Source of the DNA: Thiocystis violacea
GTDB taxonomy: Bacteria; Pseudomonadota; Gammaproteobacteria; Chromatiales; Chromatiaceae
Direction: 5' to 3'
Assembly: GCF_016583575.1 (NCBI RefSeq)
Contig: NZ_NRRG01000040.1
Coordinates: forward strand, 1 to 49,550
DNA: 49,550 nucleotides
Under the pieces are notes generated by a model. That model searched no databases and was not told the origin of the DNA. It saw only the letters and a program-made list of their open reading frames with translations. Position 1 is the first letter of the stretch; each line of letters starts with the position of its first letter. The position numbers and the translations under genes were made by a program. Positions 35,606-45,578 of this stretch are shown here, one piece after another.

Positions 35606-36217
35606 TCAGGTGACCGCTGGTGTCCGATGCAAAAAGGCGTCGTCCGTCAGTTGGCGCAGCACGAACTCCGCGACGTCCGCGCGCGCGATGCGCCCGGACT
35701 TGAGGGTCGGGTCGAGGCCGAAGCGATAGGCGCCGGTGCGCGGACCATCCGTCAGCCCGCCGGGACGCACGATGACCCACTCGAGCCCGCTCGCCCTCAC
35801 CAGTCGCTCCTGCTCCGCCTTGGCCGCGAGGATGCGCTTGAGCATGAGGTCCATCATCAGCCGAAACGCCCACGGGATCTGAGCCCGGCTGTCGCCGACA
35901 CCAAGCGAGCTCACCACCACGAGTCGGCGCACGCCGGCCTTCTGCATCGCGACCAGGATGCGCTCGGTACCGCGAGCCTCGATGGGCTCCTGCTGGCCGT
36001 GCGAGCCGAGTACGCCGATGACCGCGTCCGTGCCTTGGACGCACTCGGCGACGGCCGCCGGGTCGAGCACGTCCCCGCCGAGCGTCGTCAGGCCGTCGCG
36101 GGGATCGAGCTTGGTGGGATCGCGCGCAAGCGCCCTGAGGCTGTGACCCTGCTCCAGGGCCTGGGCCAGGATCTGCCGGCCGGTGCCGCCGGTCGCGCCG
36201 AAAAGGGCGATGTGCAT
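35606..36217 (-). CDS. NAD(P)-binding NmrA/SDR-a5-like protein
   Basis: This 203-residue protein opens with a Rossmann motif MHIALFGATGGTGRQI and contains VLGSHG, LVVVSSLGVGD (about 99-109) and WVIVRPGGLTDG (about 150-161), the signature of atypical SDRs related to YwnB/NmrA and flavin reductases. It lacks a clear Tyr-x-x-x-Lys pair, so it is more likely a redox sensor or reductase than a classical SDR. AGGAG stands 8 nt before the ATG, which rules out the longer frame to 36328. Confidence 0.82.
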   Translation of the reverse strand: MHIALFGATGGTGRQILAQALEQGHSLRALARDPTKLDPRDGLTTLGGDVLDPAAVAECVQGTDAVIGVLGSHGQQEPIEARGTERILVAMQKAGVRRLVVVSSLGVGDSRAQIPWAFRLMMDLMLKRILAAKAEQERLVRASGLEWVIVRPGGLTDGPRTGAYRFGLDPTLKSGRIARADVAEFVLRQLTDDAFLHRTPAVT

Positions 36218-36575
36218 GGTGTTGTCTCCTGTTTGACGTCTGTCCAATCGACGACTGGACAATGCGGGCGGTTCAGCGGGAAGGCGAGGGGGGAGATCGC
36301 GGTGCGTACCCGGTGCCAGTTGGGCCATGCAAGAAGGAAATTCTGGAGCAAGCCGCGTTAAAAGTACCCGGCGTCGCGGGTTGAATTCCCCCAGGGGCTT
36401 GAGCCTTTCCGTCAGGCCGCTTGACGCCCATGGGCGCGCTGACTAACCTGCCGCTGACCGAGCCGTCGCCCGATTCGAAGCCTCGGTCGCGACCATCCAA
36501 TCTCCGCGCCACGCCCGTGACCATTGCCTCAGACTCTAGGGGTGGTCTTGGCGAGCATCGCACCGAGCATTCAGC
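36218..36575. other. Gap between the reductase-like gene and gspA, no gene seen
   Basis: These 358 bp lie between divergent genes. No gene, repeat or convincing promoter is visible apart from the ribosome site of the left gene. Confidence 0.4.
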
Positions 36576-38366
36576 GTGTACCCGAAATACTTCGGGCTCA
36601 AGGAGCCCAGTTTCTCGATCGCCCCGGATCCGCACTATCTCTTCCTGAGCGAACAGCATCGGGAGGCGTTGGCGCATCTGCTCTATGGGGCCGGGGAGAG
36701 TGGTGGCTTCGTTCTGCTCACCGGGGAGGTCGGCACCGGGAAAACCACTGTTTGTCGAGCCTTTCTCGAACAGTTGCCCGAAGACGTCGACGTGGCCCTG
36801 ATCCTGAATCCGGCCCAGTCCGCCACCGAACTCCTGACGAATGTGTGCGAGGAGTTCCGCATCCCGCTTCCCCCCGGCAAGCGCTCGAACAAGATGCTGA
36901 TCGACCGTCTCAATGAGTATCTGCTGACCGCGCACGCCAATGGCCGCCGGCCGCTGCTGATCATCGACGAGGCGCAGAATCTGTTGCCCCAGGCGATGGA
37001 GCAGATCCGCCTCCTGACCAATCTGGAGACGACCAAGCAGAAGCTGCTCCAGATCTTTCTGATCGGTCAGCCCGAGTTGCGGCGTCTGCTGGAACGGGAC
37101 CGGCTGAGACAGCTCGATCAACGCATCACCGCCCGGTTTCATCTGACCCCATTCAATCTCCGGGAGTGCGGCGACTACATTCGCCACCGGGTGGCGGTCG
37201 CGGGTGTCGACCGGCCGCTGTTCTCGTCACGGGCGATCCGGCGGATCTATCGTTACTCCGGTGGCATTCCGCGTTTGATCAATATCCTCTGCGATCGGGC
37301 CTTGCTCGGAGTCTGCGTGACCCGCGGTTCGCAGGTCAGCCCCGCCATCGTTGCGAAGGCCGCGCGCGAGGTGCGCGGGGATCCGATCGAGGCGCCGGCC
37401 CGCTCTCCCCTGCGTCTGGCGATGGTCGCCCTGCTGTCCTTCGGGTTGGCCGCCGCCGTTGGTCTCTGGGCGCATTCCACGCTGAAGGAGGATCCGCGCG
37501 AGATCCTGTCGCTGTGGTTCCAGGAAGGGCCGGAGGCGCCGACCCCGGCCGAGACTCCCGAGTCCTCCGTCGCCAGCCCCGGTCAACCGGAGGCGTCCAC
37601 GACGCCAATCCAGGCGGATGTCGCTCCGACCCCGGATGGGGGGCATCCACCGGACCCATTGGTCGAGCCGGCTCCACCGGCGGCGGTCGGGGAATCCTCG
37701 GTTCCCCCGCTGCCGATGCCGGAGCCCCTGGCCCTGGAGTCGCGCGCGCTGCCGGAGTCCGAGGCCATGAGGCTGTTGCTGCGTCGTTGGGGCCTGGATC
37801 CCGAAGCGATCGGCCGCGAGGATCCTTGCGCGGATATCCGAATTTTAGGGCTGAGCTGCGAACCGGAGCAGGGTCGACTCAGTCATGTCCGTTTCTTCAA
37901 TCTGCCGGTGTTGTTGCGAGTGCTGGATAGCGATGGCGCGTCGCGCTATCTCGTGCTCGGTGCACTGGAGGCCGGCGAGGCCACGCTCGATTTTCCGGGC
38001 GGCCCGGAACGGGTGCCCCTGGAGTCTCTGGAGCGCGTCTGGACGGGCGATTACAGTCTGATCTGGCAGCGTCCGCCGGGGGGGGCGAGCCTGATTGGGG
38101 CCGGCTCCAGTGGCGAGGATGTCCGCTGGTTGCGTGCTCTTCTCGCCAAGGTGCCGGGGTTGGGGATGCGGCCCGGCAACTCGGCGCGCTTCGACGCGGA
38201 TCTGGTCAGCGCCCTGCGGGCCTTCCAGGCGTCGAAGGGCCTGATGCCGGATGGGATCGCCGGCCCCCGGACCATCATCGTCCTGCAGCACGCGGTCGGA
38301 GTGCCGGGCCTCCCGCGTCTCGATGGAGGGCCCGCGTCGGCCCAGCCAGGGAGTGGCGCGCCATGA
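36576..38366 (+). CDS. gspA: GspA/ExeA-like ATPase, type II secretion accessory
   Basis: ExeA/GspA is an inner-membrane ATPase that helps insert the secretin ring through peptidoglycan, working with GspB. This 596-residue protein has an AAA+ ATPase (about 1-275; Walker A GEVGTGKT at 50-57, Walker B LLIIDEA at about 127-133), a membrane helix (about 283-303), a proline- and glutamate-rich linker, and a periplasmic end with a peptidoglycan-binding repeat (about 520-580; LRAFQASKGLMPDGIAGPRT). It starts at GTG 36576. It overlaps gspB by 4 nt. No other secretion genes are in the window, so this pair is isolated from its main cluster. Confidence 0.9.
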   Translation: MYPKYFGLKEPSFSIAPDPHYLFLSEQHREALAHLLYGAGESGGFVLLTGEVGTGKTTVCRAFLEQLPEDVDVALILNPAQSATELLTNVCEEFRIPLPPGKRSNKMLIDRLNEYLLTAHANGRRPLLIIDEAQNLLPQAMEQIRLLTNLETTKQKLLQIFLIGQPELRRLLERDRLRQLDQRITARFHLTPFNLRECGDYIRHRVAVAGVDRPLFSSRAIRRIYRYSGGIPRLINILCDRALLGVCVTRGSQVSPAIVAKAAREVRGDPIEAPARSPLRLAMVALLSFGLAAAVGLWAHSTLKEDPREILSLWFQEGPEAPTPAETPESSVASPGQPEASTTPIQADVAPTPDGGHPPDPLVEPAPPAAVGESSVPPLPMPEPLALESRALPESEAMRLLLRRWGLDPEAIGREDPCADIRILGLSCEPEQGRLSHVRFFNLPVLLRVLDSDGASRYLVLGALEAGEATLDFPGGPERVPLESLERVWTGDYSLIWQRPPGGASLIGAGSSGEDVRWLRALLAKVPGLGMRPGNSARFDADLVSALRAFQASKGLMPDGIAGPRTIIVLQHAVGVPGLPRLDGGPASAQPGSGAP

Positions 38367-39247
38367 GCTATATCCTCGAAGCCTTGAAGAAGTCGCAGCA
38401 GGAACGTGAGCTTGGCCAGGTACCAACCCTAGACGCCAGCGCCCTATTCACCGAGGACAAGGAGCCCGTCCCGACCAACCACTGGGCGCTCCTCGCGGTT
38501 GGGTTGGCCTGCCTGGCGGTTGTGATCGCGCTCTATGCCGCGTTTCGGGTCGTGGAACCACCCTCGGAGCCGCCTGAGCCGGTATCCGAGCCGCTCATGG
38601 GCGAGACCGCGCTGCCGCGGATGCCCGTCGCGCCCCGTCCGATGTGGCCGGAAACGACACCATCGGGGCTTGAAGTCGCGCCTTTGATCGAGGCGCCCCC
38701 GCCGAAGCGCCTGCCTCGCCCGGTCGCGCCAGACACCCAGGAGCCAATCCAATTCACTGACCAGGAGCCTCGCGTGGAATCCGTCGATCCTCCGGTTTCG
38801 ACGGAGTTCGATCCCGATCTGGAGCTGGATCTGCTGCGCCAACTGGAGTCGGAGCAGGCGGCCATCAATGCGACCCGGGAGGTCTTGGGCGATCCGCCAC
38901 CACGGGTGGCGCCGGTGCCGTCCGATCTGATTCAGGATATCGAGGCCTTCAAGCAGCAGGTGCGGCGCGAGCAGGGTATTCCTCCGCCCGAATCCAAGCG
39001 GACGCCCGCCAGGATCAGCGGGGATCCGACCCGTTTGAAACTGACGCCCGAGCAGCAGGCGATGGTTCCTGGCTATCTGATGACCGTGCATGTCTTTGAC
39101 GCGGATGTCGCCAAACGCTTCGTGGTCATCAACACCCTCAGATACCGCGAGGGCGAGGAGACGCGCGAGGGCCTGCGGGTCGAGCAAATCCTCAAGGATG
39201 GGGCGGTACTCAGTTATCTCGGGAATCCCTTCTACGTTCCTCGCTGA
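38363..39247 (+). CDS. gspB: GspB-like general secretion accessory protein
   Basis: This is the partner of GspA in secretin assembly. The 294-residue protein begins MSYILEALKKSQQERELGQVP, the conserved cytoplasmic opening of GspB/ExeB, followed by one membrane helix (about 36-58), a proline-rich periplasmic linker, and a C-terminal globular domain ending in YLGNPFYVPR. It overlaps gspA by 4 nt (ATGA). Confidence 0.9.
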   Translation: MSYILEALKKSQQERELGQVPTLDASALFTEDKEPVPTNHWALLAVGLACLAVVIALYAAFRVVEPPSEPPEPVSEPLMGETALPRMPVAPRPMWPETTPSGLEVAPLIEAPPPKRLPRPVAPDTQEPIQFTDQEPRVESVDPPVSTEFDPDLELDLLRQLESEQAAINATREVLGDPPPRVAPVPSDLIQDIEAFKQQVRREQGIPPPESKRTPARISGDPTRLKLTPEQQAMVPGYLMTVHVFDADVAKRFVVINTLRYREGEETREGLRVEQILKDGAVLSYLGNPFYVPR

Positions 39248-39334
39248 GGCGCGTCGGCGATCACGTCTCGCCAGACGGCGGCGATCGCCGTACAGTGCCC
39301 GCCTCACCCTCCCTGAGTCGGATCGGACCTCTCC

Positions 39335-40777
39335 ATGAGCGAGCAAAAATCACGCGATCCGGATCTCTTGGCCCGTCATCTGCGCGATGTTCGGGAACTG
39401 CTCGCGCGCCAGCGCCTGGTCGAGGAACTGGGGCACCGTCAGGGTATGCCGCATCAGGATCTGGTCGACTCCATCACCCATCGCCAGACCCTCGGGTGGC
39501 TCCAACGCAAGCTCGACCGGCTGCATCCGGCGGATATCGCCCGCATCCTTGAGTCCCTGCCGCGCGATCAGCGGCAATTCGTCTGGGATCTGGTGCGCGC
39601 CGACAAGGACGGCGAAATCCTGCTGGAGGTGTCGGACGCCGTCCGCCCCACCTTGCTCGAGACCATGGATTCCCATGAGATCCGGGCGGCGGTGGAGACG
39701 CTGGATGTGGACGAACTCGCCGATCTCGCGCCCGAGCTGCCGCCGGACGTCATGCGCGACGTGCTCGCCTCGCTCGATCAGGAGGAACGCGAGCAGGTCC
39801 GGGCCGCCATGTCCTACCCCGAGGATACGGTGGGCGCGCTCATGGATTTCGACATGGTCACCGTGCGCAAGGACGTGACCCTGGAGGTGGTGCTGCGCTA
39901 TCTGCGCCGTTTCGAGGAACTGCCCGACCATACCGACAAGCTCTTCGTCGTCGACCGCGAGGATCGGCTACGCGGCGTTCTGACCCTTGAGTCGCTGCTC
40001 ATCAACGCGCCCGAAAAGCGGGTGTCGGAGGTGATGAAGTCCAAATCGCTGGTGACCTTCGCGCCCGAGGACGACGCCGACGACGCCGCCAAGGCGTTCG
40101 AGCGTTACGACCTTATCTCCGTGCCGGTCATCGATGCCGGACGAAGGGTCGTCGGGCGGGTCACCGTCGCCGACATGGTCGATCGGATCCGCGAGGAGTC
40201 CGAGGCCGAGATCCTGAACCAGGCCGGTCTGCGCGAAGAAGAAGACATCTTCGCGCCCATCATCCGCTCGGTGCGCAACCGCTGGGCCTGGCTGGCGATC
40301 AATCTGATGACCGCCTTCATCGCCTCGCGCGTCATCGATCTGTTCGAGGGCTCGATCGAAAAGCTGGTCGCCCTGGCCGCCCTGATGCCGATCGTCGCCG
40401 GCATTGGCGGCAACGCGGGCAACCAGACCATCACCATGATCGTGCGCGCGATCGCCATGGGGCAGGTCGATCCCTCGGCGTTGTGGCGGCTGCTCGGCAA
40501 GGAGGTGGGGGTGGCCCTGATCAACGGTCTGGTCTGGGGCGGCGTGGTCGGGGGGATGGTCTGGCTGCTCTACGGAAGCCTGGCGCTCGGTCTGGTCATG
40601 ACCGCCGCCATGACCCTCAATCTGTTGCTCGCGGCCGTCGCCGGGGTGGTGATTCCCCTGCTGCGACAACGTTTCGGGCGGGATCCGGCGCTGGGCGGCT
40701 CGGTCATGATCACCGCGCTGACCGATTCTGGCGGGTTCTTTATCTTTCTTGGCCTGGCGACGCTCTTTCTATTGTAG
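39335..40777 (+). CDS. mgtE: MgtE-type magnesium transporter
   Basis: This 480-residue channel for Mg2+ has a cytoplasmic N domain (about 30-165, DIARILESLPRDQR repeats), two CBS domains (about 168-290) that sense magnesium, a plug helix, and five membrane helices (about 315-480) with the pore region GIGGNAGNQT and the end ITALTDSGGFFIFLGLATLFLL. All usual parts are present and the length is normal. It lies 87 bp past gspB and 5 bp before the next gene, which may share its transcript. No Mg-sensing leader (M-box) is evident. Confidence 0.95.
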   Translation: MSEQKSRDPDLLARHLRDVRELLARQRLVEELGHRQGMPHQDLVDSITHRQTLGWLQRKLDRLHPADIARILESLPRDQRQFVWDLVRADKDGEILLEVSDAVRPTLLETMDSHEIRAAVETLDVDELADLAPELPPDVMRDVLASLDQEEREQVRAAMSYPEDTVGALMDFDMVTVRKDVTLEVVLRYLRRFEELPDHTDKLFVVDREDRLRGVLTLESLLINAPEKRVSEVMKSKSLVTFAPEDDADDAAKAFERYDLISVPVIDAGRRVVGRVTVADMVDRIREESEAEILNQAGLREEEDIFAPIIRSVRNRWAWLAINLMTAFIASRVIDLFEGSIEKLVALAALMPIVAGIGGNAGNQTITMIVRAIAMGQVDPSALWRLLGKEVGVALINGLVWGGVVGGMVWLLYGSLALGLVMTAAMTLNLLLAAVAGVVIPLLRQRFGRDPALGGSVMITALTDSGGFFIFLGLATLFLL

Positions 40778-40782
40778 GCATC

Positions 40783-42039
40783 ATGATGCTGGGTGAATGG
40801 ATGAGCCGGGATAAACCTATTCGCGGGGTTTGCATGAACTCCGTCGGCTGCTTGATTTTTTGTTTTTTCGTGGCGGTGCCGTCGCTCGCGATGATCGAGC
40901 GATTCATACTGGTTGTATCGGCGTCTGCTCCGATCTCATTGAGATCCTGGCTGACGTTCGCGGTACAGCTTGGCTATCTGCTGGCCTTGCTTGTGATTGG
41001 CGGCCAACTCTTCACGCGCATTCAGTCCCTCCGGTTCCGGCTTGGCGGATGGACGGTGATGACAGTCTTGCTCTTGTTGTTGATGGCGTTTCTGGTGGTG
41101 TATCCAGCCGCGGATTCCGGTCGGCTTGGGTTTTACAGCGACCGGGACGAGGCGATCGACGTCGCGGTGCGGCAGCTCGTGGTGGGCGATCATCCGTATC
41201 GGTGTAAAGCCGTTTCAGGGGTCCATGACGGCTGCCCGGATTCCGGCAATCCGATCGCGCCTCTGCCGGGCGCTTTGATCCTCTCCGCTCCTTTCGTCCT
41301 GACTTGGGGAGGCAGTGCGATTCAGTCCTTTTTTTGGCTGGCTGTTTTCTATTTCGCCTCACGGCGATACACGGCGGACGCCCATCTTGCGTCACTGCAT
41401 CTCTTGTTGCTCATGGCTCTTTCGCCTGTGCTGATCGCGGAGATCTTGACGGGAGGAGATCTGATCGCCAATACGCTGGCCGTGACCTCGTTGGTATTGT
41501 TGGCTTTGGGGGCACGCACCTTTGTTCCCTGGCTTGTGTTTGGCTTGTTGCTTGGCGTCGCGCTCTCTTGGCGCGCGCATTTTTTATTGATTGCCGTCCC
41601 GCTCGTTGCTTATCACCTGAGAAGAGGCGAGATCGAGAAGCTGCTGACGATCGGGCTGGCGGCCGCTGTTTCCTTTTTGGCGGTGACTGTTCCCCTTTGG
41701 TACGCTGATCCAGGCGCTTTCAGTCCATTGCTGGTCCAAAGACGCTTCGATGAATTCAGCCATCTTCTACCACATGGCAATGTGGTAGTGGTCATTCTGG
41801 CCGCGCTGCTGGGGGCCGTGCTGGGTCGGCGTGCTCAAACCAATCGTGAGTTATTGGTTGCGTGTGGCATGACGCTCATTTTGCCGTTTCTGATCGCGGT
41901 TACGCTGAACTCGATCAGCCTGGGAAGACCCACATTTCTATTTTTCGGCTGGTATGCGATGAGCAGCCTGTTCCTTGGAACATTGGGGGCATTCATGATG
42001 GCTGCCGATAGGGCCGACCGCGCACCGCACCATGCATGA
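40783..42039 (+). CDS. Polytopic membrane protein, possible GT-C-like transferase
   Basis: This protein of up to 418 residues has about ten hydrophobic helices and an early periplasmic loop with YSDRDEAIDVAVRQLVVGDHPYRCKAV (about 115-140), in the place where GT-C glycosyltransferases carry an acidic Asp/Glu motif. No family is recognised with certainty. The start is ambiguous: ATG 40783, or ATG 40801 with GGTGA just upstream. It is AT-richer than its neighbours (runs of T in the first helix), suggesting acquisition. It starts 5 bp after mgtE and converges on ppiB. Confidence 0.65.
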   Translation: MMLGEWMSRDKPIRGVCMNSVGCLIFCFFVAVPSLAMIERFILVVSASAPISLRSWLTFAVQLGYLLALLVIGGQLFTRIQSLRFRLGGWTVMTVLLLLLMAFLVVYPAADSGRLGFYSDRDEAIDVAVRQLVVGDHPYRCKAVSGVHDGCPDSGNPIAPLPGALILSAPFVLTWGGSAIQSFFWLAVFYFASRRYTADAHLASLHLLLLMALSPVLIAEILTGGDLIANTLAVTSLVLLALGARTFVPWLVFGLLLGVALSWRAHFLLIAVPLVAYHLRRGEIEKLLTIGLAAAVSFLAVTVPLWYADPGAFSPLLVQRRFDEFSHLLPHGNVVVVILAALLGAVLGRRAQTNRELLVACGMTLILPFLIAVTLNSISLGRPTFLFFGWYAMSSLFLGTLGAFMMAADRADRAPHHA

Positions 42040-42193
42040 CGGGTGCGCGGTGTGTGTCGATTCGAGGGCGCGAGATCGAATGCCCATGCCTGCCGAATTG
42101 TCCTGATCTCAGACGCTTTACCCCTACAGGGGTGCGGCTCGCCGCGCCCTCATTCACGCGCGCGAGCCATCCGCTCGGCCACCATGCAGGTGG

Positions 42194-42682
42194 TTAGGCC
42201 AATATTTCCGCCTTCTCGATCACCACATCCTCCATCGGCACGTCCTGATGTCCGCTCCGGTTGCCGGTTTTCACTCCCTTGATGGCCTCGACCGTCTCCA
42301 TCCCCTCGACGACGCGACCGAAGACGCAGTAGCCCCAGCCGTCCTGACCAGGGTAGTCGAGAAAGTCGTTGTTGGAAACGTTGATGAAGAACTGGGAGGT
42401 CGCCGAATGGGGGGCGTTGGTGCGGGCCATGGCGAGGGTGCCGATCTGGTTCTTCAGACCGTTCTTGGCCTCGTTCTCGATCGCGGCGCGGGTCGGTTTC
42501 TGGCTGAAGTCCGGGTTCATGCCGCCGCCCTGGATCATGAAGCCCTTGATGACGCGGTGAAAGAGGGTGCCGTCGTAGTGACCGTCACGCACGTATTGCT
42601 CGAAATTGGCGCAGGTCGCGGGCGCCTTTTCGGCATCGAGTTCGATGAGGATGTCGCCGTGATTGGTGGTCAGTTTAATCAT
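42194..42682 (-). CDS. ppiB: Peptidyl-prolyl cis-trans isomerase B (cyclophilin type)
   Basis: This cytoplasmic cyclophilin speeds proline isomerisation in folding. The 162-residue protein lacks a signal peptide and carries the cyclophilin core [13 protein letters not shown] (about 42-54), [13 protein letters not shown] and [11 protein letters not shown]. The start at 42682 has GGAG 7 nt upstream; a frame reaching 42985 is not conserved. It stands alone between convergent and divergent neighbours. Confidence 0.94.
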   Translation of the reverse strand: MIKLTTNHGDILIELDAEKAPATCANFEQYVRDGHYDGTLFHRVIKGFMIQGGGMNPDFSQKPTRAAIENEAKNGLKNQIGTLAMARTNAPHSATSQFFINVSNNDFLDYPGQDGWGYCVFGRVVEGMETVEAIKGVKTGNRSGHQDVPMEDVVIEKAEILA

Positions 42683-42861
42683 TCGGTTGCTCCGGAGTAG
42701 GGTAGGCGGTGGTGCGATCCGAGCTTGAAGCTCGCCGTGGTCGGTCTGATCGCGCATGTTAAGGAGTTTGAACGATCGCGGAAAGGCACGATTGCCGGCG
42801 GGGATACATCCCGTCTGGATTGTCGCGACTCCTGGGTCTTTGCGGACATCCGTCGGCCGAT

Positions 42862-43788
42862 TCAGATCGGGGCGGGATTCAGCGGGGGCAGGACGGCAAT
42901 GCGGGCGGCTTCCGAGAGGACGAAATCCCGGAAGGCACTGGCCGCCGGGGAGAGTCGCTTGCCGCGCCGGTAGACCAGATACCACTGGCGCCGATCCGGG
43001 AAGCCCTGTGCATCCAGGGTGACCAGCCGCCGGGTCTCCAACTCCAGCTCGATGGTGTGCAGCGAGACCACACCCAATCCCAATCCCGAGCGGACGGCCT
43101 GCTTGACGGCCTCGTTGCGCGTCATTTGCATCCCGTGGCGGATCGTCTGGCCGCGCTCGGCGAAAAAGCGTTCCATCGCCTGACGGGTTCCGGAACCCTC
43201 CTCGCGCATCACGAAGACCTCCTCGGCCAGGCGCTCGATCGGGATCGACCGTGCTTGGGCCAGGGGATGCTCCGGCGGGGCGATCACGACCAACGGATTG
43301 TCCATGAAGGCCTCGGATTCCACCTCGATATCCTTGGGCGGTACGCCCATGAGCACCAGATCCACCGAGTTGCTATCGAGCATCTGCACCAGTGTTTCGC
43401 GGTTGGTGACGTCCAGACGCAGGCCGATGCCGGGGTAGCGTCCCTGGAACACCGCCATGAGACGCGGGGCGAAGTAGTTGACCGTGCTCGCCACCGCGAT
43501 CCGAAGCCGTCCTCGGCTGACGCCCTTCAGAGACTCGATCACCTCCTCCATTTCCTGGAGCGAGCGGTCGATGGCGCGACTGTAGTGGTGGATCTCCCGG
43601 CCGGCCTCGGTCAGCAGGATGCGCTTGCCGAGCCGCTCGAAGAGCGGGAGACCGACATCGTCCTCGAGCTGACGGACCTGCATCGAGACCGCGGGCTGAC
43701 TGAGGTGCAGTTCCTCGGCGGCGCGGGTATAGCTGAGATGGCGGGCGACGGCCTCGAAGACCCGCAGTTGTCGCAGTGATACATGCAC
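42862..43788 (-). CDS. cbbR: CbbR, LysR-type regulator of the cbb operon
   Basis: This 308-residue LysR regulator is divergent from cbbL, the classical position of CbbR, which activates Calvin-cycle genes in response to metabolites such as RuBP or NADPH. The HTH (about 1-60) contains [35 protein letters not shown]; the effector domain includes [12 protein letters not shown] (about 195-206). It faces cbbL across 196 bp. The assignment rests on LysR sequence plus context; an autoregulatory role is expected from the shared region. Confidence 0.92.
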   Translation of the reverse strand: MHVSLRQLRVFEAVARHLSYTRAAEELHLSQPAVSMQVRQLEDDVGLPLFERLGKRILLTEAGREIHHYSRAIDRSLQEMEEVIESLKGVSRGRLRIAVASTVNYFAPRLMAVFQGRYPGIGLRLDVTNRETLVQMLDSNSVDLVLMGVPPKDIEVESEAFMDNPLVVIAPPEHPLAQARSIPIERLAEEVFVMREEGSGTRQAMERFFAERGQTIRHGMQMTRNEAVKQAVRSGLGLGVVSLHTIELELETRRLVTLDAQGFPDRRQWYLVYRRGKRLSPAASAFRDFVLSEAARIAVLPPLNPAPI

Positions 43789-43984
43789 GATGGGGCCAAA
43801 TCGATGGATTGAAAAACATGGCTAAGTATAAGCTTTATAGTATCCATGGCATAAAAAACCTTGAGTGTTCATTATGTCCTGACGGCTTATACTCGCGTCC
43901 AAGGTTTGGCCGACGAGCCGAACCGGCACGACCAACAGTGATCAAGGTTTCAATCACCACAGCCTTTTCGGAGGACGATCCAGC
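43789..43984. promoter_or_regulatory. Shared cbbR/cbbL control region
   Basis: This is the only region for CbbR binding. It has an AT-rich cluster near 43820-43860 (near-palindrome TATAAGCTTTATA and neighbouring T-N-A motifs) and a -10-like TATACT (43888-43893). No good -35 lies at the right spacing, as expected for an activator-dependent promoter. GGAGG just before 43985 is the cbbL ribosome site. Exact CbbR half-sites are not resolved by eye. Confidence 0.55.
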
Positions 43985-45403
43985 ATGGCTAAGACATACA
44001 GCGCGGGCGTGAAAGAGTACCGCGAAACCTATTGGATGCCGAATTACACCCCGAAGGACACTGACATCCTGGCGTGCTTCAAGATCACCCCGCAGCCTGG
44101 CGTCCCGCGTGAAGAGGCCGCCGCCGCCGTGGCCGCCGAGTCCTCGACCGGCACCTGGACCACGGTCTGGACCGACCTCCTGACCGATCTGGATCACTAC
44201 AAGGGCCGCGCCTACGCCATCGAGGACGTGCCGGGCGACGATACCTGTTACTACGCCTTCATCGCCTACCCCATCGATCTGTTCGAGGAAGGCTCGGTCG
44301 TCAACGTCTTCACCTCGCTGGTCGGCAACGTCTTCGGCTTCAAGGCCGTCCGCGCCCTGCGTCTGGAGGACGTGCGCTTCCCCATCGCCTACGTCATGAC
44401 CTGCAACGGCCCGCCGCACGGCATCCAGGTCGAGCGCGACATCATGAACAAGTACGGCCGGCCGCTGCTCGGCTGCACCATCAAGCCCAAGCTGGGTCTC
44501 TCGGCCAAGAACTACGGCCGCGCCTGCTACGAAGGTCTGCGTGGCGGTCTGGACTTCACCAAGGACGACGAGAACGTCAACTCCCAGCCCTTCATGCGCT
44601 GGCGCCAGCGCTTCGACTTCGTCATGGACGCCATCGACAAGGCCGAGCGTGAGACCGGCGAGCGTAAGGGTCACTATCTGAACGTGACCGCGCCGACCCC
44701 GGACGAGATGTTCAAGCGCGCCGAGTACGCCAAGGAGATCGGCGCGCCCATCATCATGCATGACTACATCACCGGCGGCTTCTGCGCCAACACAGGTCTG
44801 GCCCAGTGGTGCCGAGACAACGGGCTGCTCCTGCACATCCACCGCGCCATGCATGCCGTGCTCGACCGCAACCCGCACCACGGCATTCACTTCCGCGTGC
44901 TGACCAAGATCCTGCGTCTCTCGGGCGGCGACCACCTGCATACCGGCACCGTGGTCGGCAAGCTGGAGGGCGACCGTGCCGCCACCCTGGGCTGGATCGA
45001 TTTGCTGCGCGATAAGTACATCAAGGAAGACCGCTCACGCGGCATCTTCTTCGATCAGGACTGGGGCGCCATGCCCGGCGCCTTCGCGGTCGCCTCCGGC
45101 GGTATCCACGTCTGGCACATGCCGGCGCTGGTGACCATCTTCGGTGACGATTCGGTGCTTCAGTTCGGCGGCGGCACCCTGGGCCATCCCTGGGGCAACG
45201 CGGCCGGCGCCGCCGCCAACCGCGTCGCGCTGGAAGCCTGTGTCGAGGCCCGCAATCAGGGCATCCCCATCGAGAAGGAAGGCAAGGAGGTGCTCACCAA
45301 GGCCGCCGCCTCCAGCCCGGAACTCAAGATCGCGATGGAGACCTGGAAGGAGATCAAGTTTGAATTTGATACCGTGGACAAACTCGATGTCGCCCATAAA
45401 TGA
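43985..45403 (+). CDS. cbbL: RuBisCO form I large subunit
   Basis: This enzyme fixes CO2 onto ribulose-1,5-bisphosphate. The 472-residue subunit has [11 protein letters not shown] with catalytic Lys167, and [16 protein letters not shown] with Lys193 as the carbamylated residue. HIHRAMHAV and [17 protein letters not shown] are also intact. The sequence type and the following cbbS-cbbQ-cbbO order suit form IA. It begins [17 protein letters not shown] with GGAGG upstream. The annotated C-terminus is LDVAHK; a second, out-of-place LDMAHK stop lies at 45444-45464 (see findings). It is the first gene of the cbb operon. Confidence 0.98.
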   Translation: MAKTYSAGVKEYRETYWMPNYTPKDTDILACFKITPQPGVPREEAAAAVAAESSTGTWTTVWTDLLTDLDHYKGRAYAIEDVPGDDTCYYAFIAYPIDLFEEGSVVNVFTSLVGNVFGFKAVRALRLEDVRFPIAYVMTCNGPPHGIQVERDIMNKYGRPLLGCTIKPKLGLSAKNYGRACYEGLRGGLDFTKDDENVNSQPFMRWRQRFDFVMDAIDKAERETGERKGHYLNVTAPTPDEMFKRAEYAKEIGAPIIMHDYITGGFCANTGLAQWCRDNGLLLHIHRAMHAVLDRNPHHGIHFRVLTKILRLSGGDHLHTGTVVGKLEGDRAATLGWIDLLRDKYIKEDRSRGIFFDQDWGAMPGAFAVASGGIHVWHMPALVTIFGDDSVLQFGGGTLGHPWGNAAGAAANRVALEACVEARNQGIPIEKEGKEVLTKAAASSPELKIAMETWKEIKFEFDTVDKLDVAHK

Positions 45404-45483
45404 TTGATTTATAGGCGTGGATTGAAACGATACAGTCGATAGGTTGGACATGGCGCACAAGTAGAATCGTGCTGACGAAGGAG

Positions 45484-45507
45484 CCGCATCGACCTTCATC
45501 GATGCGG
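45484..45507. promoter_or_regulatory. Hairpin between cbbL and cbbS
   Basis: CCGCATCGA (45484-45492) and TCGATGCGG (45499-45507) form a perfect 9-bp stem with a 6-nt loop in the 175-bp gap. It is followed by TTCCCCC rather than a T-run, so it is more likely an mRNA-processing or stabilising structure that sets the cbbL:cbbS ratio than a full terminator. Confidence 0.55.
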
Positions 45508-45578
45508 TTCCCCCATGCCGATCCGACGCCGTCCAGTCATCGCGCCACGAGCAAACCAGATTTCGGAGCATCAAACCC

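Noticed and set aside
43861-43893. Complete sigma-70 promoter TTGAGT...TATACT for cbbL
   Set aside because: The spacer would be 21 bp, too long; the -10 alone is kept as a hint.
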